64,000 nt of DNA from Bdellovibrionales bacterium (lineage in GTDB: Bacteria; Bdellovibrionota; FAC87; UBA2466), in assembly GCA_005776395.1 (NCBI GenBank), contig SXPJ01000103.1, forward strand, positions 1-64,000, given 5' to 3'. The notes beneath the pieces were generated by a model. That model was not told where the DNA came from. It worked only from the letters and a program-made list of their open reading frames with translations, and did no database searches. Below, one piece after another: positions 52,480 through 62,100 of the stretch (its first letter is position 1; each line of letters starts with the position of its first letter). The translations under genes and the position numbers were made by a program.

Positions 52480-55400
52480 ATGGCCAACAATGCTTCAGAT
52501 GACAGGTTTTATAAAGGTAATACAATAATCAAAGTGTTCGCGATCTCCAGTATCGTGATGTTGGTATTCACGGTCTGGATGATTTTGGACGATTTTGGAC
52601 GTGAGTGGAAAGGCTATCAAAGTCAATTCATGGCTTTGAAGGCTAAAAAATTTCAAGAGCAGATCGAAGTTGCCAAAGGTCAGATTGACGAAGCTAAACT
52701 AAAAGAGATCCAAGATAAGTTGGCTCAAGCTGAGAAAGAGATTGAAAAAAAATCTACAGAAGAGAGTAAGCTTGAAAAGACTTTGACCAACGCCAAAACC
52801 AAGATGGCTAATGCCACTGTCAATTTCCAAGGGGAAAAGGCGGTTTGGGATGTGGAAAAATATCAGCATGAAGCAAAGTATGGCCACAAGATTGCGGAAG
52901 GCCACATGGAGCTTACAGATCCTAAGGCCAAAAAATCCTACGATGCACTTATGAAGCATTGGGATGAAGTTCAAAAGCTTCGTAATGTGATGAATGTTCG
53001 AACCCAAGAGTACGAAGCTAAACAGGTTGAAAACACCACTTTTTTTGAAGCAAAATCTCAAGCAGAAAAAGAGCTGAAGCTGTTAAGAAGTGAAGTTGAC
53101 AGACTCGAGTCTGCTAAACAGGGGGCTGAATTAACCTTATCCAAACTGATTAGAAATTCTCCCGTATTGGATATGGCAAGCCCTACGCTTAAATTGCAAC
53201 AGATCGTACTGCCGACAATTCGTGATGATATTTACTTTTCTCAGGTTCAAAAAGTTGATCGCTGCACCACTTGTCACCTAGCTATCGATCTTCCTGGTTT
53301 TGAAAAAGAGGCCCAGCCCTTTAGAACCCATCCTAAGTTGGATCTCATGCTGGGGAGCTCCTCTCCACATCCTATCGACAAGATCGGTTGTACGGTCTGT
53401 CACGAAGGTCGTGGAACCTCGACAGAGTTCTCTCGCGCGGCTCATACTCCTCGTAACGAAGAACAGAAGAAAGAGTGGGAGAAGAAGTATCATTGGCATG
53501 AACAGCATCACACTATTGAGAAGATGATCCCTCTCCAATACACTGAGGGAAAATGCCGTGTTTGTCATAAGTCGACTGAGTATGTTCCCAAGGCCGAGAA
53601 GCTTAACAAAGCCGTACAGACTATCCGAGGGGCAGGATGCTTCGGATGTCATCGTATTGAAGGCTGGGATCACATGCGCAAACCGGCCCCTTCTCTGAAA
53701 CGGGTTAAAGGTAAGTTGACTCGTGACTGGATTATGAAATGGGTTAGAAAGCCCAGGTCCTTCAATCAGTGGACAAGGATGCCCGCTCAGTTTCATCAGA
53801 GCAATATTACAAGTGATGAGTTCAAACAATATCAAGAAGCAGAGCTTAATGCTTTGACCGATTACATTATGGAAGAATCGGACAATTACAAACCGAACTA
53901 CTACACAGCACTTGGTAATAAGGCACAAGGTAAAGAGGTGTTTGGACAGGTGGGTTGTTTAGGCTGTCATCAAATTGATGATTTCCCAAGAAACCGTGGT
54001 CGTTATGGTCAAGCGCCTGACTTGAGCACGATTGGAAGTAAGGTTTCTAAAGATTGGCTCACCACTTGGTTGAAAAATCCCAAACATTATTGGCAGGGAA
54101 CGGTCATGCCGAGCCTTCGTTTATCTGACGGAGAGATCGGGGATCTTACAGCCTACCTTCTTAGCAAGCGGAATGAAGAGTTTGAGAAGCTTGAAGCCGG
54201 TACCAGTGATTTAGAAACCCAGAAGAGGGTGCTTAAACTTTATTTGCTTCGTGATCCTAAAATGGCACCTGCCACCGAAACCAAGGTCGATAGTTATATT
54301 TCCGAACTTAAGCCTCATGAAGTTGTGAGCAAGTTAGGTAAAGCGGCTATGACTCGATATGGTTGCTATGGTTGTCATGAATTCAAAGGTTTTGAAATGG
54401 CTCAGGGAATAGGGGTTGAGCTATCCGATTGGGGTAGTAGGCCTACCAATAAATTGGATTTCGGTCTCCAGGAGATGGAGCATACCAACTACAATTGGGC
54501 CCATGCTAAATTGGCTAACACTCGAGTTTGGGACAAGGGAATCGTTAAAGAGTACCTTGATCTTTTACGTATGCCTAACTTTGAGATGGAAGAAGAGGAC
54601 CGAAACAGTGTGGTGACTGCTGTATTAGGTATGACGGCTCAAAAAATTGATCCCCCTTCTGCTAAGGTTCTCACCGCAAGAGAAACCTTTATAGAAGAGG
54701 GGCAGCGTATTGTTCACCAATATAACTGTCAGGGATGTCATATGGTTGAGGGAATATATCAAGCCCTAGCGGATGATGATCCTAATAAAGAAGAGCATGA
54801 AAAGCATAAGTGGGATCTAGAAGGCAGAGTTTTGTCCTACTATAGCGAGGATGAAACCCTAGGCCCTCCACCTCTCGTGACAGAGGGGGGCCGTGTCAGA
54901 TCTGATTGGGTTCATAACTTCTTAAACAATCCAACTCATCGCTTGAGGGAGAAACTAAAAATTCGGATGCCCTCTTTCAATCTGACCCATGATGAAGTGA
55001 ATAAAGTGGTGAGTTACTGGGCAGCTCAAGGTAATCTGCAGTTTCCTGTGGCCACTTTAGAAAAAGTGAGTTTGACCTCCACTCAGCTTTCCAATGCTAA
55101 AGCGCTGTTCAATAAGTTGCAGTGCGCTAACTGTCATACAGTGGGAAGAGAGGCCACTCCGAGTGAATTGGCTGAAGAGGGCAGCAGTAAAGGATTGGCT
55201 CCTAACTTAGCTCGGGCCCATGGAAGATTAAACAAAGATTGGATTATCCAGTTGTTGAAAGAACCTGGTAAAATGGTTCCCGGCACAAGAATGCCCGGAT
55301 ACTGGCCAGAGATGCAATCTCCGGCTCCGGAAATTATGGGTGGGGATTCAAAAGCTCAAATGGAGTTGCTAGCTAATTATGTTCTCTCACTTGGACAAGG

Positions 55401-55494
55401 TGGGTTTGGAACAAAACCTGAGAGTGAGATGAAACCCGTATCTAACTTAAGTTCCTCGATGGAATTTAAAGTGAGTGCAGCAACTTCAAAGTAA
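52480..55494 (+). CDS. Membrane-anchored octahaem cytochrome c of the bc complex
   Basis: The product has 1004 residues: one N-terminal membrane helix (~15-37), then a ~180-residue coiled coil rich in Lys, Glu and Gln, then eight CxxCH haem sites at about residues 262, 304, 359, 387, 493, 629, 750 and 882. Several sites sit in repeated monohaem cytochrome modules (GCxGCHxI...WxxxWxxxP...MP). It takes the place of cytochrome c1 or f as electron acceptor from the Rieske protein and may span the periplasm. Eight haems plus a long coiled-coil spacer in one chain is unusual. No separate c1 gene is present. Confidence 0.85.
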   Translation: MANNASDDRFYKGNTIIKVFAISSIVMLVFTVWMILDDFGREWKGYQSQFMALKAKKFQEQIEVAKGQIDEAKLKEIQDKLAQAEKEIEKKSTEESKLEKTLTNAKTKMANATVNFQGEKAVWDVEKYQHEAKYGHKIAEGHMELTDPKAKKSYDALMKHWDEVQKLRNVMNVRTQEYEAKQVENTTFFEAKSQAEKELKLLRSEVDRLESAKQGAELTLSKLIRNSPVLDMASPTLKLQQIVLPTIRDDIYFSQVQKVDRCTTCHLAIDLPGFEKEAQPFRTHPKLDLMLGSSSPHPIDKIGCTVCHEGRGTSTEFSRAAHTPRNEEQKKEWEKKYHWHEQHHTIEKMIPLQYTEGKCRVCHKSTEYVPKAEKLNKAVQTIRGAGCFGCHRIEGWDHMRKPAPSLKRVKGKLTRDWIMKWVRKPRSFNQWTRMPAQFHQSNITSDEFKQYQEAELNALTDYIMEESDNYKPNYYTALGNKAQGKEVFGQVGCLGCHQIDDFPRNRGRYGQAPDLSTIGSKVSKDWLTTWLKNPKHYWQGTVMPSLRLSDGEIGDLTAYLLSKRNEEFEKLEAGTSDLETQKRVLKLYLLRDPKMAPATETKVDSYISELKPHEVVSKLGKAAMTRYGCYGCHEFKGFEMAQGIGVELSDWGSRPTNKLDFGLQEMEHTNYNWAHAKLANTRVWDKGIVKEYLDLLRMPNFEMEEEDRNSVVTAVLGMTAQKIDPPSAKVLTARETFIEEGQRIVHQYNCQGCHMVEGIYQALADDDPNKEEHEKHKWDLEGRVLSYYSEDETLGPPPLVTEGGRVRSDWVHNFLNNPTHRLREKLKIRMPSFNLTHDEVNKVVSYWAAQGNLQFPVATLEKVSLTSTQLSNAKALFNKLQCANCHTVGREATPSELAEEGSSKGLAPNLARAHGRLNKDWIIQLLKEPGKMVPGTRMPGYWPEMQSPAPEIMGGDSKAQMELLANYVLSLGQGGFGTKPESEMKPVSNLSSSMEFKVSAATSK

Positions 55495-55514
55495 GTAGTA
55501 AAAAAATAATACTG

Positions 55515-55547
55515 TAGCCCTGAGTTTAAGAGATAAGGGGCTATCTT
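55515..55547 (+). terminator. Weak hairpin after the bc operon
   Basis: TAGCCC (55515-55520) pairs with GGGCTA (55538-55543), followed by TCTT. Six base pairs with a 17-base loop; weak. Confidence 0.3.
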
Positions 55548-55566
55548 CCAATAAATGAGGTCATTC

Positions 55567-56169
55567 ATGCGTTTGATAGCAGCGTTTGTACTACTGGGTT
55601 TACTTGGATTAGGAATCTCCGGGTGCGGTTCAAAACAGTTTACTCAAGGAAACTATGACGATCTAAGTGAAGATCGTCTTCTTGACGACAAATTCAATGA
55701 AAGCGATATGCGTCAGATCGCGGATACGATGGTTAAATCCCTAACTGAAAGTTTGGTTATTCGAGAAGCTAAAAAGCCACCTGTGGTTTTAGTGACTCTG
55801 GTTAAAAATCGCTCTCAAGAGCATATCGACATGAAGAGCATGACGGATAAAATTAAAGTGACCCTTATCAAAAGTGGGCGTTTCAAATTTACTGAAAAAG
55901 AGAACCGAGAAGAGATGGCTGGAGAAACCGAATATCAAGAGCAATCTGGCTATGTCGATTCTGCTTCAGCCCGTAAAAAAGGGCGTCAAATTGGCGCGCA
56001 ATACTTTTTAACCGGTGAAATTACAGATCGCGTTCAGGAGGTCGGTAGTAAAAAGTATGTTTATTACAAATGTACATTTAATTTAGTTAACATTGAAAGT
56101 GGCATTCTCGAGTGGGCTGACGAAAAAGAGATTCGAAAATACTACACTAAAAAATCGGTCGGCTTTTAA
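55567..56169 (+). CDS. LpoB-like lipoprotein (penicillin-binding protein activator family)
   Basis: About 200 residues from ATG 55567 (ATG at 55555 would add four). Lipobox ISGC places it in a membrane leaflet. The mature part shows MVKSLTESL, VVLVTLVKNRSQEHID, KVTLIKSGRFKF, the AR-K-GRQIGAQYFLTGEITDR block and YYKCTFNLVNIESG, the pattern of the LpoB/YcfM-like fold. In E. coli LpoB stimulates the peptidoglycan synthase PBP1b from the outer membrane. GAGGT before 55567 serves as ribosome site. The next gene, 23 bp downstream, is its common partner. Confidence 0.82.
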   Translation: MRLIAAFVLLGLLGLGISGCGSKQFTQGNYDDLSEDRLLDDKFNESDMRQIADTMVKSLTESLVIREAKKPPVVLVTLVKNRSQEHIDMKSMTDKIKVTLIKSGRFKFTEKENREEMAGETEYQEQSGYVDSASARKKGRQIGAQYFLTGEITDRVQEVGSKKYVYYKCTFNLVNIESGILEWADEKEIRKYYTKKSVGF

Positions 56170-56192
56170 CCCCGATACCCAAAGGAAAACCC

Positions 56193-57422
56193 ATGGGTCG
56201 GATCCTCAGTATCTTACTCTGCCTTTCTTTTTTATTGTCGGCAGGGTGCGCTACCTATGCCGGAAAAGTGAGAATGGCTCGAGCCTTTTTTGAATCGGGC
56301 CAATATGACGCTGCGGCTGCAGATCTAAAATTACTTGTAGAACAGAAAGATAATGATCTTCTCCTGTATCAGCTCGAACTGGGTATGGTTTATCACGCAG
56401 CGGGCAGATACCAGGAGGCAATAGATAGCTTTAAAGAGGCTGAGAAAATTGCGGTCCTTAATGATTATACAAGTCTCTCTCAAGAGGTTGGGAGTGTTCT
56501 GTTTAATGATTCCACCAAAGTTTATAAGGGCGAAGACTTTGAGAAGATCTTAATTAATATTTACATGGCGATTGATTACACTCTTTTGGGAAAGTGGGAG
56601 TCGGCTTTAGTGGAGTGTCGTCGGGTCAATCAAAAACTAGATGTCATGATCTCTCAGGGAAAGATGCCCTATCAGCATAATAGTTTTGCTAAATATCTTG
56701 CTGCGAGTCTTTTTGAATCTCAATCTGAGTTTAATGATGCTTTTGTCGACTATCGCACGGTGAAGAAATGGATGGGGAACTTTGCTTATCTCCCCGGCCC
56801 TTTAATGAGAGTTGCCGATAAATTAAAGGCTCATCAGGAGTTAGAAGATTACGCTAAAGAGTATCCCCATCAGAAAAAATATCTTCTAACAAAAGATCAG
56901 GGGGAGGTGATCCTTTTTCTAGAGGCGGGAAGAGCCCCCTATAAAGTTCCTAATCCTAGCTTTAATTTAATTCCCTTGTTCGCCCGCAATGGATCTAGCT
57001 TTGAAAAAGGGACTCTAAGAGATGTAAAAAGTCAGGCCTCAGCCGATGCTGAGATTCTTTTTGATATTGAGGGAACTGCAATTTTTGAGCTCGACGAAAA
57101 AATAGCGATGATAACTGCCAAGAAAGTGGGCGGAATGGTCGCTAAACGGGCGATGGCCTATGGAGTCGGTCAAGCGACTAAAAGCAAAGATGCCGAGTTT
57201 TTAAGTTACCTTCTTCTGAGTATGACCGACCATGCCGATTTAAGAAGTTGGGTGACTTTGCCTGCTAATCTTCGAGTTGCGAGATTAGCCCTTCCTGCTG
57301 GACGGCATGACCTAGTCCTTGATATGGTAGCCGCTGGAAGCCAGAGACAGGTCAAGAGATGGGAAAAGGTCCGAGTGAAGCCCGGACAAATTACTTTCCT
57401 AAATCTGCGGATTTTTGAATAG
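56193..57422 (+). CDS. COG3014-like lipoprotein with TPR-like helices
   Basis: The 409-residue product carries the lipoprotein signal LLSAGC, then TPR-like helices (ARAFFESGQYDAAAADLKLL, GMVYHAAGRYQEAIDSFKEA) and a ~250-residue C-terminal domain with IFELDEKIAMITAKKVGG and RSWVTLPANLRVARLALPAG. This layout is known in COG3014 proteins, which are often coded beside LpoB-like genes and are of unknown biochemical role, presumably in envelope or peptidoglycan assembly. It lies 23 bp after the LpoB-like gene and 15 bp before valS, so all three may be co-transcribed. Confidence 0.75.
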   Translation: MGRILSILLCLSFLLSAGCATYAGKVRMARAFFESGQYDAAAADLKLLVEQKDNDLLLYQLELGMVYHAAGRYQEAIDSFKEAEKIAVLNDYTSLSQEVGSVLFNDSTKVYKGEDFEKILINIYMAIDYTLLGKWESALVECRRVNQKLDVMISQGKMPYQHNSFAKYLAASLFESQSEFNDAFVDYRTVKKWMGNFAYLPGPLMRVADKLKAHQELEDYAKEYPHQKKYLLTKDQGEVILFLEAGRAPYKVPNPSFNLIPLFARNGSSFEKGTLRDVKSQASADAEILFDIEGTAIFELDEKIAMITAKKVGGMVAKRAMAYGVGQATKSKDAEFLSYLLLSMTDHADLRSWVTLPANLRVARLALPAGRHDLVLDMVAAGSQRQVKRWEKVRVKPGQITFLNLRIFE

Positions 57423-57437
57423 AGTTAGGAATGAAAT

Positions 57438-60071
57438 ATGTTGGATACACAATTTATACCGAAAGATTCAGAGTCTTCAATTTATGAGTTTTGGTTAAAA
57501 CACGATCTATTCAAAGCGGATTCTAACTCTAAAGCTCCCACCTATACGATTGTTTTTCCTCCTCCTAATGTGACTGGAGTTCTTCACATGGGGCACGCTC
57601 TTACCTGTACGCTTGAAGATATTTTAATTCGAAGAAAACGAATGCAGGGTTTTAATACTCTGTGGCTTCCTGGAACCGACCATGCAGGAATTGCAACTCA
57701 GATGGTGGTGGAACGAAACCTCATGAAAGAGGAAAAAAAGAGCCGACATGATCTGGGGCGTGAGAAGTTTCTTGGGAAAGTTTGGGAGTGGAAAGAAAAG
57801 TCCCAGGAAACCATTGTCAGCCAGATGAAAAAGATGGGGGGAAGTTTTGATTGGAGTCGCCTAGCTTTTACTCTGGACGAAAATGTTTCTCTTGCGGTGA
57901 GAGAATGTTTTTTAAGACTTTATAATGAAGGATTGATTTACAGGGATACCGCAATTATTCAATGGTGCCCTCGGTGTCATACGGCACTGTCTGATCTTGA
58001 AGTTAAGTTTAAAGAGACTCCTGGTAAGTTTTGGCATATTAAGTACCGTCTTAAAGGGGAGCCTTCTAAATATTTGGTGGTGGCAACCACTCGGCCCGAG
58101 ACCTTGTTAGGGGATACAGCCGTTGCGGTTCATCCTGAAGACGATAGATTTAGAGATTTTCATGGCAAAGAGGTGATGGTTCCTCTCGTGGGAAGAGCGA
58201 TTCCTGTTATTTTAGACACCTATGTAGACATGCAATTTGGAACTGTAGCTCTTAAAATAACTCCGGGACATGATCCGAATGACTATATTGTAGGCAAGAA
58301 ACATAACCTGCCTATCATCAATTTAATGGATGAAAATGCCGTATTGAATAAAGAGGCGGGTGCTTATCAAGGGCTGGACCGGCAGAAGGCTCGACTTAAA
58401 GTTTTAGAGGATTTAGCAAAACAAGAATTGTTAGTGAAAGAAGAAAATCACAATCATAATGTGGGCCATTGTGATCGTTGCGGAACTGTAGTTGAACCTA
58501 AAGTGAGTGCTCAATGGTTTGTGAAGGCTGAAGAACTGGCTAAAGATGCGATTCGTGCTGTTGAGAGCAAAGAGATTCGAATTGTTCCCGAAGAGTGGGA
58601 GAAAACTTACTTCGAGTGGATGAGAAACATTCGTCCTTGGTGTATCAGTCGTCAGTTATGGTGGGGCCATCGCATTCCTGTTTGGTATTGTCAGCAGTGC
58701 GAAGAGGCTCATGTAGGGCTTGAAGCTCCAACGGTCTGTAAAAAATGTGGAGAGACAAAACTACGACAAGATGAAGATGTTTTAGATACCTGGTTTAGCT
58801 CTGGTCTCTGGCCTATTTCGACCCTGGGCTGGCCCAAAAATTCTCAAGATCTAAAAGCTTTTTATCCTACCTCTGTTCTGGAGACAGGATTTGATATCCT
58901 TTTTTTCTGGGTGGCTAGGATGATTATGCTGGGCATGAAAATGGCTGGCAAGATTCCATTTCATACTGTCTATCTTCACCCGATGGTGAGAGATGAGCAC
59001 GGTCAGAAAATGTCTAAGACTAAAGGCAATGTCGTAGATCCCTTAGAGATCAGTGACCGTTTAGGAACTGATGCGCTTCGATTTTTCTTAAGCTGGAATG
59101 CTTTCCATGGTCGTGACATGAGAGTTTCTGATGAAGGGGTGGAGAGCTGTAAGTTTTTCGTGAATAAAATTTGGAACGCTTCTCGTTTTGTTCTCATGCA
59201 TTTTGGCGATGTTAAACAGTCTAATGTAGATCTTTCTAATGAAGTGAATCAGTGGATCTGGTCTCGACTCAATCACATCAAAGAGGAAGTGAATAGATCT
59301 CTTGATCAGTATCGTTTTTTTGAAGCTGCTCAGGCTCTGTATCATTTTATTTGGAGTGAGTATTGTGACTGGTTCATCGAATTTATTAAATCTAAAGATG
59401 AATTAGAGGCTAGAAAGGCCGCCAAAGAATCCACTGCAGTTGAGGTTTTGGAAGAGGCCATTCGACTATTGCATCCTTTTATGCCCTTTGTGACGGAAAA
59501 ACTTTGGCAGGAGATGCCGATTCGAGAACAGAGTAAAGTGTCTATTTGTATTGCTTCCTATCCCGCAGTTGATAACTCTAAAAAATTTCCAGTAGCCGAA
59601 GAACGTTTAGCTAGAGTGATTCGACTGATTGAACAGGTTCGAACGACTCGGGGGCTGCATCAGTTGTCTCCGGCTACTGAGATATCTCTTTCTGTAAGCT
59701 CGCTAGCGGGAGATAGTTTGCTCTTTGAACTGAGTCCTTTTAAAGAACTCATCAAAAAAATGGGGAAGCTCAAAGAATTGGATTTTAAGACTCAGGAATT
59801 TCCAAAAGAAACTCATTTATCGATTGTGATGAGAGATTTGAAACTTTTCATTCCAAAGTCCGACTTAGGAGATCTCACTAAAGAATTGTCTCGAAAGCGA
59901 AAAGAGCTTCAGGAAAAAACTGAGGCGCTGCGAAGAGCTGATGAAAAATTGAGAAATGAAAAGTTTATAAATAGCGCTCCACAAGCGGTTAAAGAGGGGG
60001 TCGTTAAACAAAAAATGGATCTCAAGAGAGAGGTTGAAGCTCTTGAACAGTATTTGGCAGACTTAGGCTAA
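57438..60071 (+). CDS. valS: Valyl-tRNA synthetase
   Basis: ValS charges tRNA-Val with valine and edits misactivated threonine. The product has 877 residues, the usual length. The class I signatures are HMGH (~50-53, in PPPNVTGVLHMGHAL) and KMSKT (~524). The editing domain shows TTRPETLLGDTAVAVHPED, and zinc-like CPRCH and CDRCG pairs are present. An anticodon-binding region and the typical C-terminal coiled-coil arm (last ~65 residues) complete it. TAGGAA lies just before the ATG. lolC/E starts 1 bp after the stop. Confidence 0.97.
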   Translation: MLDTQFIPKDSESSIYEFWLKHDLFKADSNSKAPTYTIVFPPPNVTGVLHMGHALTCTLEDILIRRKRMQGFNTLWLPGTDHAGIATQMVVERNLMKEEKKSRHDLGREKFLGKVWEWKEKSQETIVSQMKKMGGSFDWSRLAFTLDENVSLAVRECFLRLYNEGLIYRDTAIIQWCPRCHTALSDLEVKFKETPGKFWHIKYRLKGEPSKYLVVATTRPETLLGDTAVAVHPEDDRFRDFHGKEVMVPLVGRAIPVILDTYVDMQFGTVALKITPGHDPNDYIVGKKHNLPIINLMDENAVLNKEAGAYQGLDRQKARLKVLEDLAKQELLVKEENHNHNVGHCDRCGTVVEPKVSAQWFVKAEELAKDAIRAVESKEIRIVPEEWEKTYFEWMRNIRPWCISRQLWWGHRIPVWYCQQCEEAHVGLEAPTVCKKCGETKLRQDEDVLDTWFSSGLWPISTLGWPKNSQDLKAFYPTSVLETGFDILFFWVARMIMLGMKMAGKIPFHTVYLHPMVRDEHGQKMSKTKGNVVDPLEISDRLGTDALRFFLSWNAFHGRDMRVSDEGVESCKFFVNKIWNASRFVLMHFGDVKQSNVDLSNEVNQWIWSRLNHIKEEVNRSLDQYRFFEAAQALYHFIWSEYCDWFIEFIKSKDELEARKAAKESTAVEVLEEAIRLLHPFMPFVTEKLWQEMPIREQSKVSICIASYPAVDNSKKFPVAEERLARVIRLIEQVRTTRGLHQLSPATEISLSVSSLAGDSLLFELSPFKELIKKMGKLKELDFKTQEFPKETHLSIVMRDLKLFIPKSDLGDLTKELSRKRKELQEKTEALRRADEKLRNEKFINSAPQAVKEGVVKQKMDLKREVEALEQYLADLG

Positions 60072-60072
60072 A

Positions 60073-61257
60073 ATGCCGATATTATTTTTACTACGAAGAT
60101 ATTTAGTGCCGCGAGAGGGAAATCTCCTCTCTTTTGCTTTGTGGGTTTCAGTCATAGGCGTTGTTATCGGAATTGTTCAGCTGATGTTGGTGTTGTCAGT
60201 CATGTCCGGATTTCTAGAGTTTTTAGAAACGAAGTACACCTCAATCTCCTCGGACATGGTGGTTATTCCCAAGGGATCTGTCCCACAAAAAAATATGGGA
60301 GATGTGTTAAAAAACATTCCTGAAATTGAAGCTATAACCCCCTTTGGACTCGGTCAGAGTATGTTGGTAAAAACTGGGGTCGCTGGAGTTACTTTAGAAG
60401 GGATTGATCTTAAAACTGCATCTCAAGTTACCCAGTGGAATAAAATTTTATTAGCTCCGCCAATCACAGATCCCAAAATTAAAAACTCCCAGTGGATCTG
60501 GTTAGGATCTCAGCTCGCCAAAAAAATTCAAGCTAAAGTGGGGGATTCTGTGGAGATCCTCATTCCCGGACAAAAGAATCAATTGGAACCCTTTATTGTG
60601 AGCGCTATCACGAAATTTGGCCTTTATGATCACGATCTTCACTATGCTAGAATCGATCTCGAAGTTTTAAAAAAAATATTTAATAAGCAAACTGGTTCAC
60701 CTCTTTATAAAGTAAAACTAAAACCTGGGGTTCCACTTTTTCGAGGAGCCAAAGCGATTAAGGTTCGATTTAAACAGAATGCTCAAGTTAAGACGTGGAA
60801 TCAGATTAATCAAAACCTATTTTTAGCTGTTGAAGATCAAAAACGGCGGCTTTTTCTGGTTTTAGAAATTATTGTGGGGCTGGCCGGAGTCAATGTCGTG
60901 AGCCTTTTGATGATGAGTTCGCACTACCGAAGAAGAGACATGGCGATTTTAAGAGCTATGGGGCTTAAAGCCCGTGGAGTTTTTTTGTTTTTTATTGCTC
61001 AAGGGGCCATAGTAGGCGCTATTGGGGTGTCGTGTGGCGTGGCTTTAGGCATTGTGGCTTGTAAATTGGCCGAGAAGTATCAACCCTCTATTTTGAGTGA
61101 ATCTATCTACAACACCAATCGATTACCTTTTAAAATTCAGGTAGGGGATGTGGCTGTGATCTCTTTAGCGGCCCTGTTCTTATGTATTTTGTTTAGTGTG
61201 GTACCGGCTCTAAAAGCTGCCTATGCAAGGCCTGTGGAGGCGTTAAGATATGAGTGA
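60073..61257 (+). CDS. Lipoprotein-releasing ABC transporter permease LolC/LolE
   Basis: This 394-residue permease extracts mature lipoproteins from the inner membrane for transport to the outer membrane. It shows the four-helix MacB/FtsX layout: an N-terminal helix (~22-46, beginning near LSFALWVSVIGVVIGI), a ~220-residue periplasmic domain, and three C-terminal helices with the coupling segment MMSSHYRRRDMAILRAMGLK. Only one permease gene is present, so the complex is probably a LolC/E-like homodimer (LolF type). It overlaps lolD by 8 bp. The many lipoproteins in this window are expected substrates. Confidence 0.9.
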   Translation: MPILFLLRRYLVPREGNLLSFALWVSVIGVVIGIVQLMLVLSVMSGFLEFLETKYTSISSDMVVIPKGSVPQKNMGDVLKNIPEIEAITPFGLGQSMLVKTGVAGVTLEGIDLKTASQVTQWNKILLAPPITDPKIKNSQWIWLGSQLAKKIQAKVGDSVEILIPGQKNQLEPFIVSAITKFGLYDHDLHYARIDLEVLKKIFNKQTGSPLYKVKLKPGVPLFRGAKAIKVRFKQNAQVKTWNQINQNLFLAVEDQKRRLFLVLEIIVGLAGVNVVSLLMMSSHYRRRDMAILRAMGLKARGVFLFFIAQGAIVGAIGVSCGVALGIVACKLAEKYQPSILSESIYNTNRLPFKIQVGDVAVISLAALFLCILFSVVPALKAAYARPVEALRYE

Positions 61258-61960
61258 ACTATTATTATCCGCAAGAGATGTTTCCAAAATCTATCGTCGA
61301 AAATCTGAGCCGCCTATTTCTGTTTTAAAGCGAGTTAATTTGGAGATTGGAGTTAATGATCGAATTGCTATTCTTGGAAAAAGTGGAGCAGGAAAAAGCA
61401 CCCTGCTACATGTTTTGGGAACTTTAGAGACCCCCTCTCATGGCACGGTTCTTTTTCGTGGAAAAAACATCTTTGAACTTAGCGAAAATAATTTAGCCCA
61501 TTTTCGCAATCATCAAATTGGGTTTGTTTTTCAGTTTCATTATCTGATGCTTGAGTTTACAGCTCTTGAGAATGTGATGATGCCGGCCCTTCTTGCAGGG
61601 GAAAGTAAAGCCAAGGCCAAAGTTGCGGCAGAGCACCTGTTGTTTCGAGTGGGGTTAAAAGATCGCCTGACCCATAAACCCAGTCAGTTATCGGGTGGGG
61701 AACAGCAAAGGGTCGCCATTGCTAGAGCCTTAATGATGAAACCTAAACTTCTTTTAACCGATGAAATAACTGGAAATTTGGATTCCTCAACGGGCCAACA
61801 GATCTTTGACGTGATCCGCTCACTTCAAGAGGAGCATGGAATTGCATGGGTCTGTGTCACTCATGATGAATCTCTAGCTAGAAGTTTTCCCAGAGTTCTT
61901 CGACTCGACCAAGGAGAACTTTTTGCTCTTTCCCACTTAAATCGCGACGCATTGAATTAA
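61250..61960 (+). CDS. lolD: Lipoprotein-releasing ABC transporter ATPase LolD
   Basis: The 236-residue ABC ATPase has Walker A GKSGAGKS (43-50), Q-loop FQFHYL, ABC signature LSGGEQQRVAIARAL (~147), Walker B LLLTDEITGNLD (Glu in the form DEI) and the H-loop VTHD. This matches the LolD/MacB/FtsE subgroup and pairs with the preceding permease. The 8-bp overlap ensures coupled translation. A good promoter for the next gene starts inside its last codons. Confidence 0.93.
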   Translation: MSELLLSARDVSKIYRRKSEPPISVLKRVNLEIGVNDRIAILGKSGAGKSTLLHVLGTLETPSHGTVLFRGKNIFELSENNLAHFRNHQIGFVFQFHYLMLEFTALENVMMPALLAGESKAKAKVAAEHLLFRVGLKDRLTHKPSQLSGGEQQRVAIARALMMKPKLLLTDEITGNLDSSTGQQIFDVIRSLQEEHGIAWVCVTHDESLARSFPRVLRLDQGELFALSHLNRDALN

Positions 61961-61980
61961 TAAAAAAGCACATTTATACT
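61952..61980 (+). promoter_or_regulatory. Sigma-70-type promoter of bamA
   Basis: TTGAAT (61952-61957) and TATACT (61975-61980) are 17 bp apart, matching the consensus at 9 of 12 positions. The -35 box overlaps the end of lolD. The expected transcript starts near 61987, giving a leader of ~110 bases before bamA. Confidence 0.5.
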
Positions 61981-62100
61981 AACTCATCGTTTACAACAGG
62001 TGGGGTCTATGGGTAGAATCCACGCTTGTTTTGTTATGTAATAAAAACAGGTACTTAGCTCGATTAAATCAAGTGAAGCCTTTACGTATTGAGAGAAGAG

